DNA of 64,000 bases, from the NCBI RefSeq assembly GCF_014356525.2, contig NC_052511.1:34997121-35061120 (forward strand). Direction: 5' to 3'. Each line of letters begins with the position of its first letter. The stretch's first letter is position 1. The DNA comes from Nilaparvata lugens (taxonomy: Eukaryota > Arthropoda > Insecta > Hemiptera > Delphacidae). A program made the position numbers and the translations under genes. Below, in pieces: positions 1 to 9,913 of the stretch. Below the pieces are notes generated by a model, which was not told the DNA's origin, made no database searches, and saw only the letters and a program-made list of their open reading frames with translations.

Positions 1-731
1 TGATTTGCCTAACACTCAGGTTTTTCTATTTGAAAGTATTTTCTTGTAAAATTATTGTTAGGTTTTTTGGTGATAAAATCAAAATAATTTAGATAGTTGA
101 TTGATAAAAAATTTAATAATATCATTCTGTATAATACATAGCTTCTCATCATACTTCCTGTAAGTAAAAACAAAACAGGAAATTTATTAATTCTAAACTT
201 GAAAACTATCTATTTTATCTAGGAGTTAATGTACCTACTAAATAATAAAGGCGAGGTTAATTCAGCTATAGAAAGTAAATTAACAATGCAAAGTATATCA
301 GTGATAAAATATTCCTAATAAAATAGCATTGTGCAAGCGAATCAACGTACCTACTGCATCTATTTGGTTTATGAATATATAAACCAAAAATTTGGTTTTG
401 GAAAGTTTTGGAAATTATTTTTCAGTAAACACTCATAAGACTGTAGTCTGTAGCCTATCGTCTGAAAAGCTGTAGTCTGTCTTTAAAAGAAATGTTCAAA
501 GTAATTGAAACCGTAATTCCAATTAAATCAGGTTTGATTAATATGAATCAGGTAGATACAATTGGTTATTTTGATTGGTAAAACTCACCTTAGCACTGAC
601 TCACACTTAAAATGTGATTGCAAGTCGAATTTCAAATGTTTGGCATTGAAGTGTAATGGTTAGTTACTAATATCTTTATACTATAACTGTATTGGTTTCT
701 AGCCTATCATTTTGTAGAATACGGTAGGTAA
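1..731. other. No gene seen; AT-rich intergenic DNA
   Basis: The stretch is AT-rich, with no open frame resembling a known protein and no tRNA-like or strong inverted repeat. It ends where the first MITE begins. Confidence 0.5.
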
Positions 732-918
732 AGTTGCGTTTACACCAAAGTTAATAACAACATGATCATAACTTAATCCTTATAGATTCTATTAGATTGA
801 ACATAACTTATCATACACATGATGTGCATATGTGTTTGTCAAGCTCCGTTCAATCGAATACAATCAATATGGACTAAGTTATTATCATTTTATTAATAAC
901 TTTGGTGTAAACCCAGCT
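732..918. mobile_element. MITE, AGCTGCGTTTACACC family, copy 1
   Basis: The element is 187 bp. Its ends are inverted repeats (AGTTGCGTTTACACC at the left, GGTGTAAACCCAGCT at the right) and it is flanked by TAA on both sides. The inner arms around CAATCTAATAGAATCTATAAGGAT are also inverted, so the whole element can fold into a hairpin. Sister copies lie at 18648, 35842 and 37633. The TWA target duplication and lack of coding capacity fit a PIF/Harbinger-type non-autonomous element; the superfamily is inferred. Confidence 0.8.
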
Positions 919-1197
919 TAAGCTTAGGTATTAAAGTTTACGTAATATTTTGAACAACTTTTAAAATAAGTTCTATTTTTATGTAGATTCGGAGTGCCAG
1001 TATTACCATTAACAAACGTAACTTTTTATATAAATGTTTTGTAGTGCACAAATCTTGCACAGTAACACTATTACCAAAAATAATGATCAAAATATAGATT
1101 TATTTTCTATTCAAGATGTATTTATTTGTTAGATCCTCATATTTCTATCTTTAAATACCAGTTGTAATATATTTTTAACATATAATACCAATACTTA

Positions 1198-1353
1198 GTG
1201 CCGGATGCACAAAAGCCGGTTAAATTTTTAACTGTGATTAATTCCACGAGAACCAATCAGAGACCCAGCCGTCTTTTCAAAAACGCCTTCTCTGATTGGT
1301 TCTCATGAAATTAATCACGGTTTAAATTCAATCGGCTTCTGTGCGACCGGGCC
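1198..1353. mobile_element. MITE, GGCCCGGTTGCACAAA family, copy 1
   Basis: The element is 156 bp with imperfect inverted ends (GTGCCGGATGCACAAAAGCC left; the right end is the reverse complement of GGCCCGGTCGCACAGAAGCC) and TTA on both sides. The interior is a second inverted repeat around GAACCAATCAGAGA and TCTCTGATTGGTTC. Related copies are at 22663, 28375, 52716 and 59016. It is non-coding and PIF/Harbinger-like by its TTA duplication. Confidence 0.8.
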
Positions 1354-1561
1354 TTATTGATAAAATTCACGGTGTTTGCTCATGAGAAATATTGTAGACG
1401 CTTTGAATTAAAACACTTTCGAAGTGGTAACACTTGCTTACTAAAAGTGAGCAGTAGACTGCTAAAAAGTGTTTCCACTTCAATTATGTGTTTTCAATAT
1501 AAAGTTTTGAATTCATGCCACAATACGTCAATGAATTGAGATTAATTTCAAGATCATAATT

Positions 1562-2025
1562 CTTGAGCGCCAAGAACACGCGCATTTCATTTTTCATCAG
1601 CCGATGCAATTCTTATTTTGAAATGAAATGAATGAATTTTATTTGCCAAAAACAAAATACAAAAAAGCTTTACAAAAAATAAATATAAGTATATGCTACT
1701 GCACTTAAATCAAGATACATACATTTATTTAATTGGATATAATAACGAAATGATATCCTCTACATTACAAACAATAGTTTTAAAATGAAGATTCAATTTA
1801 TGATCACATGCATAAGTACAGTAGGTAAGGCAAAAACACCGGCAAAAGGAAGATTCCTTGTGCGCCAGTGTGAGTCGTAAATCAGCTTAATCAGGGATGT
1901 AATATATAAACTTGAATCTAGCGTATGAAGTAGGTATATTTGTATCTGTATTTGTAGAGAAACCGTAAGATACATATATAGCACATCATCACCTGATGAA
2001 AATGCGCGTGTTCGTGGCGCAGAAG
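1562..2025. repeat. Non-LTR-like 3' fragment between inverted flanks
   Basis: Bases 1620-1985 (starting near GAATGAATTTTATTTGCC) recur at 45330-45660, including the string GGCAAAAACACCGGCAAAAGGAAGAT. The (GAAT)n-type edge and the absence of inverted ends suggest the 3' tail of a non-LTR retrotransposon on the - strand. The DNA just outside is itself inverted: GCGCCAAGAACACGCGCATT at 1566 and AATGCGCGTGTTCGTGGCGC at 2000. The retroelement may therefore have landed in a short hairpin element. Confidence 0.5.
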
Positions 2026-2112
2026 TCTGTTCGCACCTTTAAAAGAGTTTTTTTATGAGAAATTCAATTTCAACATTGGTATCACCAAAAGTTCTTAAAA
2101 AAAATAATTAAA

Positions 2113-2268
2113 ACTTGTAATGGCCTACCCTTTATTAAAAACTTTAAAATTTTATTTCTAAATTGAAATTTAAAAATTCTAAAAGGGTACTTGCTTTTTG
2201 ATAAAGAGTACTACAAGTTTTTATATTGTTTTTATTAATTTGAACAAAAGTAGCCCATATAAGTGATT

Positions 2269-2270
<2 letters not shown>
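2113..2270. repeat. Degenerate copy of the TACTACAAG / GGGTAC hairpin repeat
   Basis: Opposing pieces (TAAAACTTGTAATGGCCTACCC then TACTACAAGTTTTTATATTG) match the arms of better-preserved copies near 20280, 50400 and 53430. It is non-coding. Confidence 0.45.

Positions 2271-2271
<1 letters not shown>

Positions 2272-2321
<50 letters not shown>
2272..2321. repeat. (AT)n microsatellite
   Basis: About 25 uninterrupted AT dinucleotides, directly visible. Confidence 0.97.
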
Positions 2322-2324
<3 letters not shown>

Positions 2325-2358
2325 ACTCTGGTATTGTAATATATTTTTCCAATATTAA

Positions 2359-2800
2359 CCTTCCGGCAGTCGCGCTGTTGTAAAAAGTACAACAGTGTCA
2401 GTTTTTTGTTGCACAAAACTATTGAATGGGGTGGTGTCAGTGAATGAGTCACCTATGCATTCCAAAACTGCCCGCCATCAATCGAGCAGTGGTTCAGTCT
2501 CTAGGTGCTGTTTAGTTGCAACAGTGCATAAGATAGCTAACGACTGTATACGGGGACTGTAAACGAACCAATAACACAGAAGTAATGGCTTTGCTTAATG
2601 CACCTTATTGGGCTATGAAATGGTAATCATCTAAATGTTCAATTGCGTAAGATAATTCAAGAAGATGGAAAAAGTAATTATACAATTAATTAATATGTTT
2701 TGACAGTAAATAGAGTACATAAAACTTGGAAAATTGGATGTTGTAAAAATTACAACACCCGACTGCTCGTGGGATTGAATAGGGCGCGACTACCGGAAGG
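2359..2800. mobile_element. piggyBac-like MITE with TTAA target duplication
   Basis: The element is 442 bp and is flanked on both sides by TTAA. Ends are 17-bp inverted repeats, CCTTCCGGCAGTCGCGC and GCGCGACTACCGGAAGG, with one mismatch. Just inside each end lies a short palindrome of the type TTGTAAAAAGTACAA. TTAA duplication and CC-starting ends are hallmarks of the piggyBac superfamily. The ends differ from those of the larger piggyBac at 38351, so that element is not its obvious parent. No open frame is recognisable. Confidence 0.8.
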
Positions 2801-3018
2801 TTAATGGTAGCCTATGCATTTGCAAGTGAATTACAAACTTCAAGGTGAATAGTAATGAAGCAGGATACATTTATTTTGAGCAAACTGAACTAAAAATGTT
2901 CGGACGTTCTTTATTATTTGATTCCGAATTGTAAGGAATCATATTGAAATTGTTGTTATTAATTTACATTGAGGATGGAAGATTGAGCTTCTTCAAGCTA
3001 CATCACTGACTTGATTTT

Positions 3019-3213
3019 TTTATTGCGGATGATGCCGACATGAGATTTTTGCTTGTGTGTGGGTAATTGGGTAATGGGAAGTACGAGGGTGGATTATGAG
3101 GTGATCAAACGTCCATGCCTAATCGATGGTATTCGGCGGGATTCGAACCCGCAACCAGGTAGCACTAGCAGACTGAAGCGTGAAACGCCTTAGTCAACTC
3201 GGCTATCTGGCCG
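3019..3213 (-). mobile_element. tRNA-derived SINE
   Basis: Read on the - strand from 3213, the sequence has an A-box-like region (TAGCCGAGTTGACTAAGGCG), a variable-arm-like stretch, and a B box (GGTTCGAATCCCG) near 3130-3143. It continues into an unrelated body of about 110 bp and an A-rich end near 3019. The long variable region suggests a tRNA-Ser-like ancestor. The two acceptor strands no longer pair well, so this is more likely a SINE head than a functional tRNA gene. Confidence 0.65.
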
Positions 3214-3223
3214 GAAATTATTC

Positions 3224-3376
3224 AGTAAGGAGCTCGCCACACGATGCGTTTTCAGATGAGTCGGTAGGGCTGGAAGCTGTCCGATTGGCTGATTGGGTTA
3301 GCGTTCGGGGTTCAGCTTATAATTAGCCAATCAGAGGGCTTCCTGACTTGCCGATTTGTCTTAAAACGCTTAATAA
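3224..3376. repeat. Palindromic repeat related to the 10374 MITE
   Basis: The arms GTCGGTAGGGCTGGAAGCTG and CTTCCTGACTTGCCGATTTG, with CCGATTGGCTGATTGGGTT between, match the interior of the element at 10374-10546. The outer ends (CTCGCCACACGATGCG and TTAAAACGC) are degenerate. A further partial copy is at 5836-5897. It is non-coding. Confidence 0.55.
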
Positions 3377-4029
3377 TTGGGTTTGGACCTTGGAGTTTTG
3401 CAAACACTCACTCGTTAGTGTGAAGGCACGGTAACAGATAATCTTTCAAATCTTTATTAAAAAAAAAAAAATAAACAAACAAAAACATCTCAAAAAGCAG
3501 ATATAATATTGCTTCCTAATTTCTAATACGTGTTCCCTATAGGCTACCCTGTGTGAGCACTAATAATAGAACACTATTGTTCATTATTATAACAGAATAG
3601 AGGTCTACAGAACATTTATTTTTTGGCCATGATAATGGACAATATTGTTCTATTAGCTGTGTAACGATTAATTGATTATGGGAACTGGTCAAGACTGTAT
3701 AGGTAAGTTTTAAACTTGACTCATTGAAACGATAATAATATGGATTGATTTCCACTTGTATTAAATAAAAACATTTACAACAAAAGTTTACTTGTGAATT
3801 TATGAAACGGTAAATTACTTGCGAGAAATGCGAAGCGTTAAAGGAGATTTAATTGTTGATTAAGTTCATTATCATTCAAGAATTCAGTATTCAAGAATAA
3901 GTCCTTCTCAAACTACAAAAATATATTTTCTAAATGAAGAGCAGACTCCTCTCCACACACAGGCTCAAGCCCTCATGGACGAGATGCATGTTTTTTCTCT
4001 CTTCACAGTTTAGTATAATATGATTATTA

Positions 4030-4232
4030 TAGGTGATGGTTTCTTGATCCATTCCGAGCTGCTATGTATTAACACCCTTTTTTATGTTTTTAAACACGAC
4101 ATGCAGTCAATTATTAAGAATGTCTGCACTGTTGAAAATGATCGCTAGACGATCGAAAGTACTTCAGTCACTAAAAGTTTTTAATTATTCACTTAATAAT
4201 TGACTGCATGTCGTTTTTAAAAACATAAAAAA
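4030..4232. repeat. Hairpin repeat with hammerhead-like core
   Basis: Inverted arms 4076-4119 and 4190-4232 (built around CGACATGCAGTCAATTATTA) enclose a loop at 4128-4169 that reads TTGAAAATG, ATCG-CTAGA-CGAT, CGAAAGTACT. The upstream flank GATGGTTTCTTGATCCATTC is repeated at 42982. The second copy at 42977-43146 carries the same loop motif in the opposite orientation. Confidence 0.65.
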
Positions 4233-4546
4233 GTATGATTATTATATTTACATTGTACAATACTTATCTGTTCAAGTGTGATTGACATTGACCACAACTT
4301 ATAACTGTAAATGTTGATTCATTTGAAATTGTACCAAGTGTGATGTATTTCAACTGTGTATTTATTCCATGCAATAAATGAATTTGAATTTGTTCATAGT
4401 TGAAGGATACTCAGAAGTTTGTAGGTAGCCTAAGTGTTTCCCAGAATACCCATTGATTTATTTAAACTTCTCAGTTGTATGTAGATACAACACAATATCG
4501 ATTTTAATTTTCATATTTTTGAATACGACAGGTCTCATCTTCTTAG

Positions 4547-5211
4547 GGCCTGTACACATGACGTTTGTCGCTCGGTAAACGCGCGTTGGAAATTGTTATA
4601 CCGTACAAATGAGGGCGTTAACCGCGCGTTTTGTCGACGTTTTCATGACAGCAGGCATCCGGCAGTTGCCTGTATGTATTACAATATTTGAATAAATGTA
4701 GGTCTGTTAATTTATGTTTTGTATATGTACCTAAAACTATCTTCTGTTCCTTTGTCATGTTTTCTTCTGCGAAAATATCCACAATCTCCTGCCAAGCTGT
4801 CTTTCTAAACTCTATTTTTATAATCTTGCCACTCCATGTCCCAGATATATCTTCTTTTTTCTATTCATCGATGAATAATTCGGTGTCAAACGCTTCTGCA
4901 TCCATTGTACACACAAAAACACAAAGAAAGATCTAACAAAACACAACACAAGATCACTTATCAGGGCTCAGATCACCTATTCACTGCAAAAGCGCGCGTT
5001 CGACTGAGTGCATGTGTACGTTCCACAGCCCAGTAGGCCTGTAGTAACTCGAAGCGCGCGACAAACGCGGCGGTTGATGTGGAAACTACAAGCGCCGCGT
5101 TTAGCATGTGTACGATCCCATTGTTTCATGTATGTGTCAAACGCGCGCTTGAAAACCGAGCGACAAACGCGGCGTTTACCGAGCGACAAACGTCGTCATG
5201 TGTACAGGCCC
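4547..5211. mobile_element. PIF/Harbinger-derived element, non-autonomous
   Basis: The 665-bp element is flanked by TTA on both sides. Ends are inverted: GGGCCTGTACACATGACG and CGTCATGTGTACAGGCCC, followed by shared subterminal words (TTTGTCGCTCGGTAAACGC, GAGCGACAAACG). GGGCC-type ends and a TTA duplication are typical of PIF/Harbinger. The interior is not random but holds a relic of a second PIF-type gene on the - strand (next entry). It has no transposase. Confidence 0.8.
4731..4905 (-). pseudogene. MADF/Myb-like accessory exon relic inside the Harbinger element
   Basis: From ATG at 4905 the - strand reads MDAEAFDTELFIDE, then a TAG stop, then continues in the same frame with KTAWQEIVDIF and EENMTKEQK up to a GT donor next to 4731. 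The pattern of acidic start, aromatic spacing and AWxEI resembles the N-terminal exon of the MADF/Myb-like protein that accompanies PIF/Harbinger transposases. The family assignment rests on memory of that pattern. The in-frame stop and the missing remainder make it a relic. Confidence 0.5.
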
Positions 5212-6051
5212 TTAACCTAGCTCCGCAGTGCAGGCTGGTTGCTTGGCTGAATCGGACTAGGCGCTGAGACAGCAAATAATAGCAGCGTTGATGGGAATGC
5301 GAGCGGCCGCAGTAACATCTTCCACCCAGCAATGGTCGGCGTAGTTCCGCCTAGCGGTCAGACGAAAGAACAAACCAGTCGGTTATTTGATCCCTCCAGC
5401 CAGGCTCAGCCAAGCAGCCGAGACAATAGAACAATAAAGTGGCGGTCTTATTTGCGTTCATCAGCAGTTTTCTTTCTCACGATTATTTTGATTTTTGTGT
5501 GTCAATAATAACTCCAGTCACCAGTAAAAAGTTACCAGAAACGTTGTGTACTACCATATTAATGACTTTTCATGATGATTTTTAATTATTTAAAAACATT
5601 GTTGACATTCTGAGCCTTTCGGCTAAACTTGGTGTTGCTGAGAACGAATCTGCAATCAGAATTTCTCTATCACGAAAAATAACGAAAAAAATCCAGCTGT
5701 TGATCTTCCGGCAACCGTTAACAGTCATCCTGCAATGCGGCCGAAACAATTCCAATGCAGACACCCATCTCGAATGACAACAACGCCAAGCTGTAAGAAA
5801 CCATCCTGCACTGCGGCGCTAGGTTTAGGGCGAGACCAAATTAGGCGTTTTCAGAGTCGGCAGGGCAGGAAGCTCTCCAATTAGCTGATTGGGTTGGCGT
5901 AATCTTTGGCGTATTTATTGTAATCTTCAAAAATGAATAAATTCAATCTATTTTTCATAGCTTACTCTAACTAGTTCTTATTCCGAATTATATCGTTATT
6001 GAGACACATTTTATTTCTCATTCTAAAATGTTTTTTCATCTCTGTTCGCAG
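5212..6051. other. Upstream region of the kinase; no exon confirmed
   Basis: Bases 5215-5460 are richer in GC than the surroundings and could hold a promoter or 5' exon. Bases 5836-5897 match the palindromic repeat at 3224. The expected N-terminal coding exon of the kinase must end in phase 0. The best donor nearby (GTAAGA at 5791) follows frames that do not join in phase, so I could not place the exon. Confidence 0.35.
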
Positions 6052-6288
6052 GTAATCTTCGGCCCTATGTTCTCGGGCAAAAGCACCGAGCTGATTCGCC
6101 GCATGAAGCGTTACCGTAACGCTAACTACCGCTGTCTGATGATACGTTACGCCAAGGACTCCAGATACTCTGCAGACAGTGTGTCGACGCACGATGGACA
6201 GCATCAGAAGGCGATGTTGGCCACTGAACTGAGTCAGTTCACTAGTTGGTCGGCCGTTGATGTGATCGGCATTGACGAGGGACAGTTT
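6052..6288 (+). CDS. Thymidine kinase (TK1 type), internal exon A
   Basis: TK1 phosphorylates thymidine with ATP in the cytosol as part of the dTTP salvage pathway. This 237-nt exon (79 codons, phase 0 at both edges) follows a CAG acceptor and precedes GTGAGT. It begins [14 protein letters not shown], which contains the P-loop GxxxxGKS, continues with [11 protein letters not shown], and ends VIGIDEGQF, the conserved segment containing the catalytic Glu. Similarity to vertebrate TK1 is obvious along the whole exon. The roughly 20-30 residues that normally precede the P-loop are missing and should lie on an upstream exon. The following intron is about 3.1 kb and contains repeats at 6500-7237 and 8247-9240. 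Confidence 0.93.
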
Positions 6289-6499
6289 GTGAGTTGATTA
6301 ACTGATTTTATTCGTTATTTTCATAGAATTCTGTTGGAAAGTAGTTGATTTAACAAGTTTATTTCACTAGTTGAATTATTTATTTATTTATTGGATGGAG
6401 TAATACAATACAGTTAACCAGTTAATTCAACTTGTCTACTGTATCAGTTGATGATTATCTGTTAAATCAACAGCACACAATGCACAACTGCCTACCCGA

Positions 6500-7060
6500 T
6501 ATCTATATAAATAAAAATCGAGACTCAAATTTTGACATTCAATAACTTTTTTATGTGTGCACAGAATTTAATGATTTTTTTAATTGTGTTTGTTATGTTC
6601 AGGAGCAGGTTTATGGCCTATCAAATTCATGATCCGACTTCAGGACTCTTTCCTACGGTCCTTCAAAGTTCACATCCTATTATATTAAGCGAGCAATTTC
6701 TGTATTTATATATCTGGTTATTTCTATATCTGGTTATTTATGTTTAACGGATCTCGAAAACGGCTCTTACGATTTTCACGAAATTTGGAACATAGTAGGT
6801 TTATGAAATAAAGATTCGATTGCACTAGGTCTCATCCATGAGAAAACTCGCTGAACGACATTAAAAGGATAATTCATCCTTGGCTGAAACAGCTGTGGAT
6901 AGTAAAAAAAGTGAGTATGTGAAAAATCAAAATATCGCTTCCCCGACATTCATAAGATGACGTATAGCCAGCTGTGAAATATAAACACGATCATTTTAGA
7001 GAATTGTGTTCTGTTTATCAATAAAAATAAAAATAACGAGCGAAGCTTGGTGCCCCGATA
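6500..7060. repeat. Interspersed repeat, GGTGCCCCGATATT / AGCCGTTTTCGAGA family
   Basis: It contains CTCGAAAACGGCTCTTACGA, GGAACATAGTAGGTTTATGA and CACTAGGTCTCATCCATGAG, and ends near CGAAGCTTGGTGCCCCGATA. The same modules recur at 52600-53190, 58660-59320 and, in reverse, 59490-59905. No coding capacity or defined ends were seen, so it is unclassified; a Helitron or SINE derivative is possible. Confidence 0.6.
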
Positions 7061-7072
7061 TTGTAATCCTTA

Positions 7073-7237
7073 AGGTGCGTACAGATTTACGCGCCGCGAA
7101 CATGAGCAATTCACTTTTAATCAGCTGATGCCAAGCTTTTTATATCTGTATCTTACCGTTTCTGTAAAAATACAGATATAATCAGCTGATTAAAAGTGAA
7201 TTGCTCATGTTCGCGGCGCGTATATCTGTAGGAACCT
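7073..7237. mobile_element. MITE, AGGTGCGTACAGATATACGCGCC family, copy 1
   Basis: The 165-bp element has TTA on both sides. The arms of about 70 bp (through CGCGCCGCGAACATGAGCAA and CTTTTAATCAGCTGAT) are near-perfect inverted repeats around a short loop. A copy of the same length sits at 58100-58264 inside the hAT element. It is PIF/Harbinger-like by its TSD and non-coding. Confidence 0.85.
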
Positions 7238-8246
7238 TTATAGGAGAAAATTTGTGAGCTGGCCACACTCAGAAATAAAAATCAGCTGTTATAATCATTG
7301 CGTCATCCAACAGCCGTCGGTAGATCTGTTTTTCCATATTCTTTCTACTGATTCACAAAATAATAATACCGAGGTACGAACGACGTCCAAACTTGGGTCG
7401 TAGAACATGCACGGGAGAATCAGCAGCGAGGAGATATACCATTCAATTTTCCAGCATGCTGCATTCAACTATATCCAAAAATACAAACTGCTGCACAACT
7501 AATTAAGCACATAGGAAGTCCATATTGAGATATAAATGTAAATACTGATTGTTGGATAATTTTCATAAAAATATAATGCATGAGATCAATAATATAGTGC
7601 TAAGGCTAAGCACACCTGAGAAGGCGTGGCTTGGTGATAAAAAATGTTGATCTTATGGAGATTGCATTGAGAAATTGAATTGAATTGATTGGTTTCACAA
7701 AAAAAAGACTTAAGTAAATGTACTAATTTAAAGAAAATTATATCTATGTTTAAACTATTTCACAAAATAATTGAAACTGTACTCACATGGACCTGTCGGT
7801 CTGTTCGTGAGTAAGAGTTCGCATACGTATATTGAAATTTAATTTACACAGATAACTTATCTATGATACAGAGAAGTAATATTACACATTATCACACCGT
7901 TCCACGCCATGCCCGATGCACTCAGTGTGTGTGAGTTCTTCCATTCAAACCAATAAACAAGAAGCACCTGGATGCAAAATGCCGCTTCGCGCCTCCTCAG
8001 GTGTGCATCCAGCTAAAGTTTGTCATGAGATGAATTAAACTATTTGGCGGTACGAAGATCGTCGGGCCAGCTAGTTGAGAATAAATAATCTGGTAAGTTA
8101 CTTCATTATTTTTCTACATGCCTGCAAATAATTTAGCAACAGCACGTAGAAAAGGATGGAGCTATGTGTTTTTCAAATGGCATACAAGGGGATAGCAAAC
8201 TAATGTGAATCGATGCCGACTTTATAACATAGTAGTCCAGTCACTA

Positions 8247-9240
8247 TATACAGAGTGTTTCAGAACTAGTGTCGAACATTTTACGGTATTGTTCCTGGAT
8301 GATAGGTGATTACAAATGTCCTATTTGAAATGTCCATAACTCAGCGGTTATCCTTATAGCTGCCATTTTGTTTTTTCACTTAGGAATTTTTATCTCAAGA
8401 ACGAAATGTTGTATTGATCTGAAATTTGGCATGAATTCTATAAAGACTCAACTTTAAAAAATAAAATATAAAATTTTCGATTTGAATTTTCAAAATGGCG
8501 GCCATTTAAAATTTTTGGTCGAAAATTTCACGAAAACCGTTCATTTTACAGAAAATTTACAAGAGACAAAAAAGTTAGCAAATTTTATCAAGGTTTCAAG
8601 GATACCTTATTTATTAAGATTGGTCAAAGAATAACAGAGAAATCAATTCTTTTCGTATTGGATGCATGCACAAGACAAACAAGATCATCAGAAAACATTG
8701 AAAAATCAGCTGTATGGCCTTATGGAGCCATACTGAGTTTCAAACCTCCATCTTAAATACAATTGGAATTGAAAATTAAATATTGATGTTTAAATGGTGA
8801 AAAGTGGTCATGCACGCAGTACGAAAAGAATTTATTTCTCTGTTATTCTTTATAACCAATCTTGATAAATAAGATATCGTTGAAATCTTGATAAAATTTG
8901 CTAACTTTTTTGTCTCTTGTAAATTTTCTGTAAAATGAACGGTTGTCGTGAAATTTTCCATCAAAAATTTGAAATGGCCGTCATTTTGAAAATTCACATC
9001 GAAAATTTTTTATTTTATTTTTTAAAGTTTAGTCTTTATAGAATAAATATTCATGCCAAATTTCAGATCAATACAACATTTCGTTCTTGAGATGAAAATT
9101 CCTAAGTGAAAAAAACAAAATGGCAGCTATAAGGATAACCGCTGAGTTTTGGACATTTCAAATAGGACATTTGTAGTCTCCTATCATCCAGGAACAATAC
9201 CCTAAAATGTTCGACACTACTTCTGAAACACTCTGTATAT
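8247..9240. mobile_element. Fold-back element with arms of about 450 bp
   Basis: The left arm starts TATACAGAGTGTTTCAGAA and the right arm ends with its imperfect complement TTCTGAAACACTCTGTATA. The arms (about 8250-8690 and 8800-9240) match throughout, for example AGGATAACCGCTGAGTT opposite AACTCAGCGGTTATCCT, leaving a loop of about 110 bp. The CACTCTGTATA end resembles that of the mariner relic at 11627-12213, hinting at a Tc1/mariner origin. No transposase frame is present. It lies in the intron before the second kinase exon. Confidence 0.8.
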
Positions 9241-9351
9241 TGGTGCTTGCAATTTATATTGTAGTTCTGAATTTTTAATATATTGTTTGGATACATGAGA
9301 GAAGTCAAGAACCAATTTCTTCATGCAAGATTGATTTTCTGTTGTTGGCAG

Positions 9352-9561
9352 TTTCCCGATGTGGTAGAATTCAGCGAGAAAGCGGCCAATATGGGCAAGA
9401 TTGTTCTAGTGGCAGCCCTGGATGGCACCTACCAACGCACCGGCTTCAGCAACATACTCAGCCTCGTTCCGCTCGCCGAGAAGGTCGACAAGCTCACAGC
9501 CGTCTGCATGTCTTGCTTCAAGGATGCCGCCTTTACGCGCAGGATTGGCTGCGAGAAGGAG
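9352..9561 (+). CDS. Thymidine kinase (TK1 type), internal exon B
   Basis: This 210-nt exon (70 codons, phase 0 at both edges) sits between a TTGTTGGCAG acceptor and a GTAAGA donor. It starts [12 protein letters not shown], completing the DEGQF-P-D segment of the previous exon. It then has [13 protein letters not shown] (the region that carries the thymidine-binding lasso) and [14 protein letters not shown]. The first zinc-binding pair is CMSCF, and the exon finishes RIGCEKE. Order and spacing follow TK1 closely. The next intron is about 7.1 kb and is filled with MITEs and other repeats. Confidence 0.93.
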
Positions 9562-9649
9562 GTAAGAACAAAAAGTTTATGAATTATTTTGGTTCATTCT
9601 ATTTTGAACTCAAAATTGTACCAAAATCATGAAGTGTAAACATAACCTA

Positions 9650-9755
9650 TTTTTGGACAATTTCTATCCAAATTTGGGAAAGGAACAGTTTTGGGCTTTA
9701 AGCCTGTTGTTCCGTTCCCAATGTATCAATTTATAAATAAATAAATAATGAAGGA
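9650..9755 (+). repeat. Non-LTR retrotransposon 3' tail with (TAAA)n
   Basis: The module GGGAAAGGAACAGTTTTGGG, CTTTAAGCCTGTTGTTCC, then AATAAATAAATAA recurs at 46525, 50000 (reverse), 52145, 52320 (reverse), 59570 (partial) and 62765 (reverse). Copies share one end and a simple-sequence tail, as expected for 5'-truncated LINE insertions. Confidence 0.65.
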
Positions 9756-9913
9756 GATGAGATCAAACAGTTTATGATTTATTTTTGTTCATTCATGAAG
9801 GAGCTAACATCAGTTTGTGATTAATTCATGTAGGAACAGTGGTGAAAGAAGTATAAACTTCAATTTCTGCTTTTCCTTATAGGGCTACAATTAATACAAT
9901 ATATCGCACTATA

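Noticed and set aside
3128..3213. Functional tRNA-Ser gene on the - strand
   Set aside because: The acceptor strands pair poorly and the sequence continues into a repeat-like body, so a SINE is preferred.
5740..5800. Possible first kinase exon, ATGCAGACACCCATCTCG ... CT followed by GTAAGA
   Set aside because: The exon would end in phase 2 (or phase 1 from the internal ATG), whereas the next kinase exon begins in phase 0. Joining creates an immediate stop.
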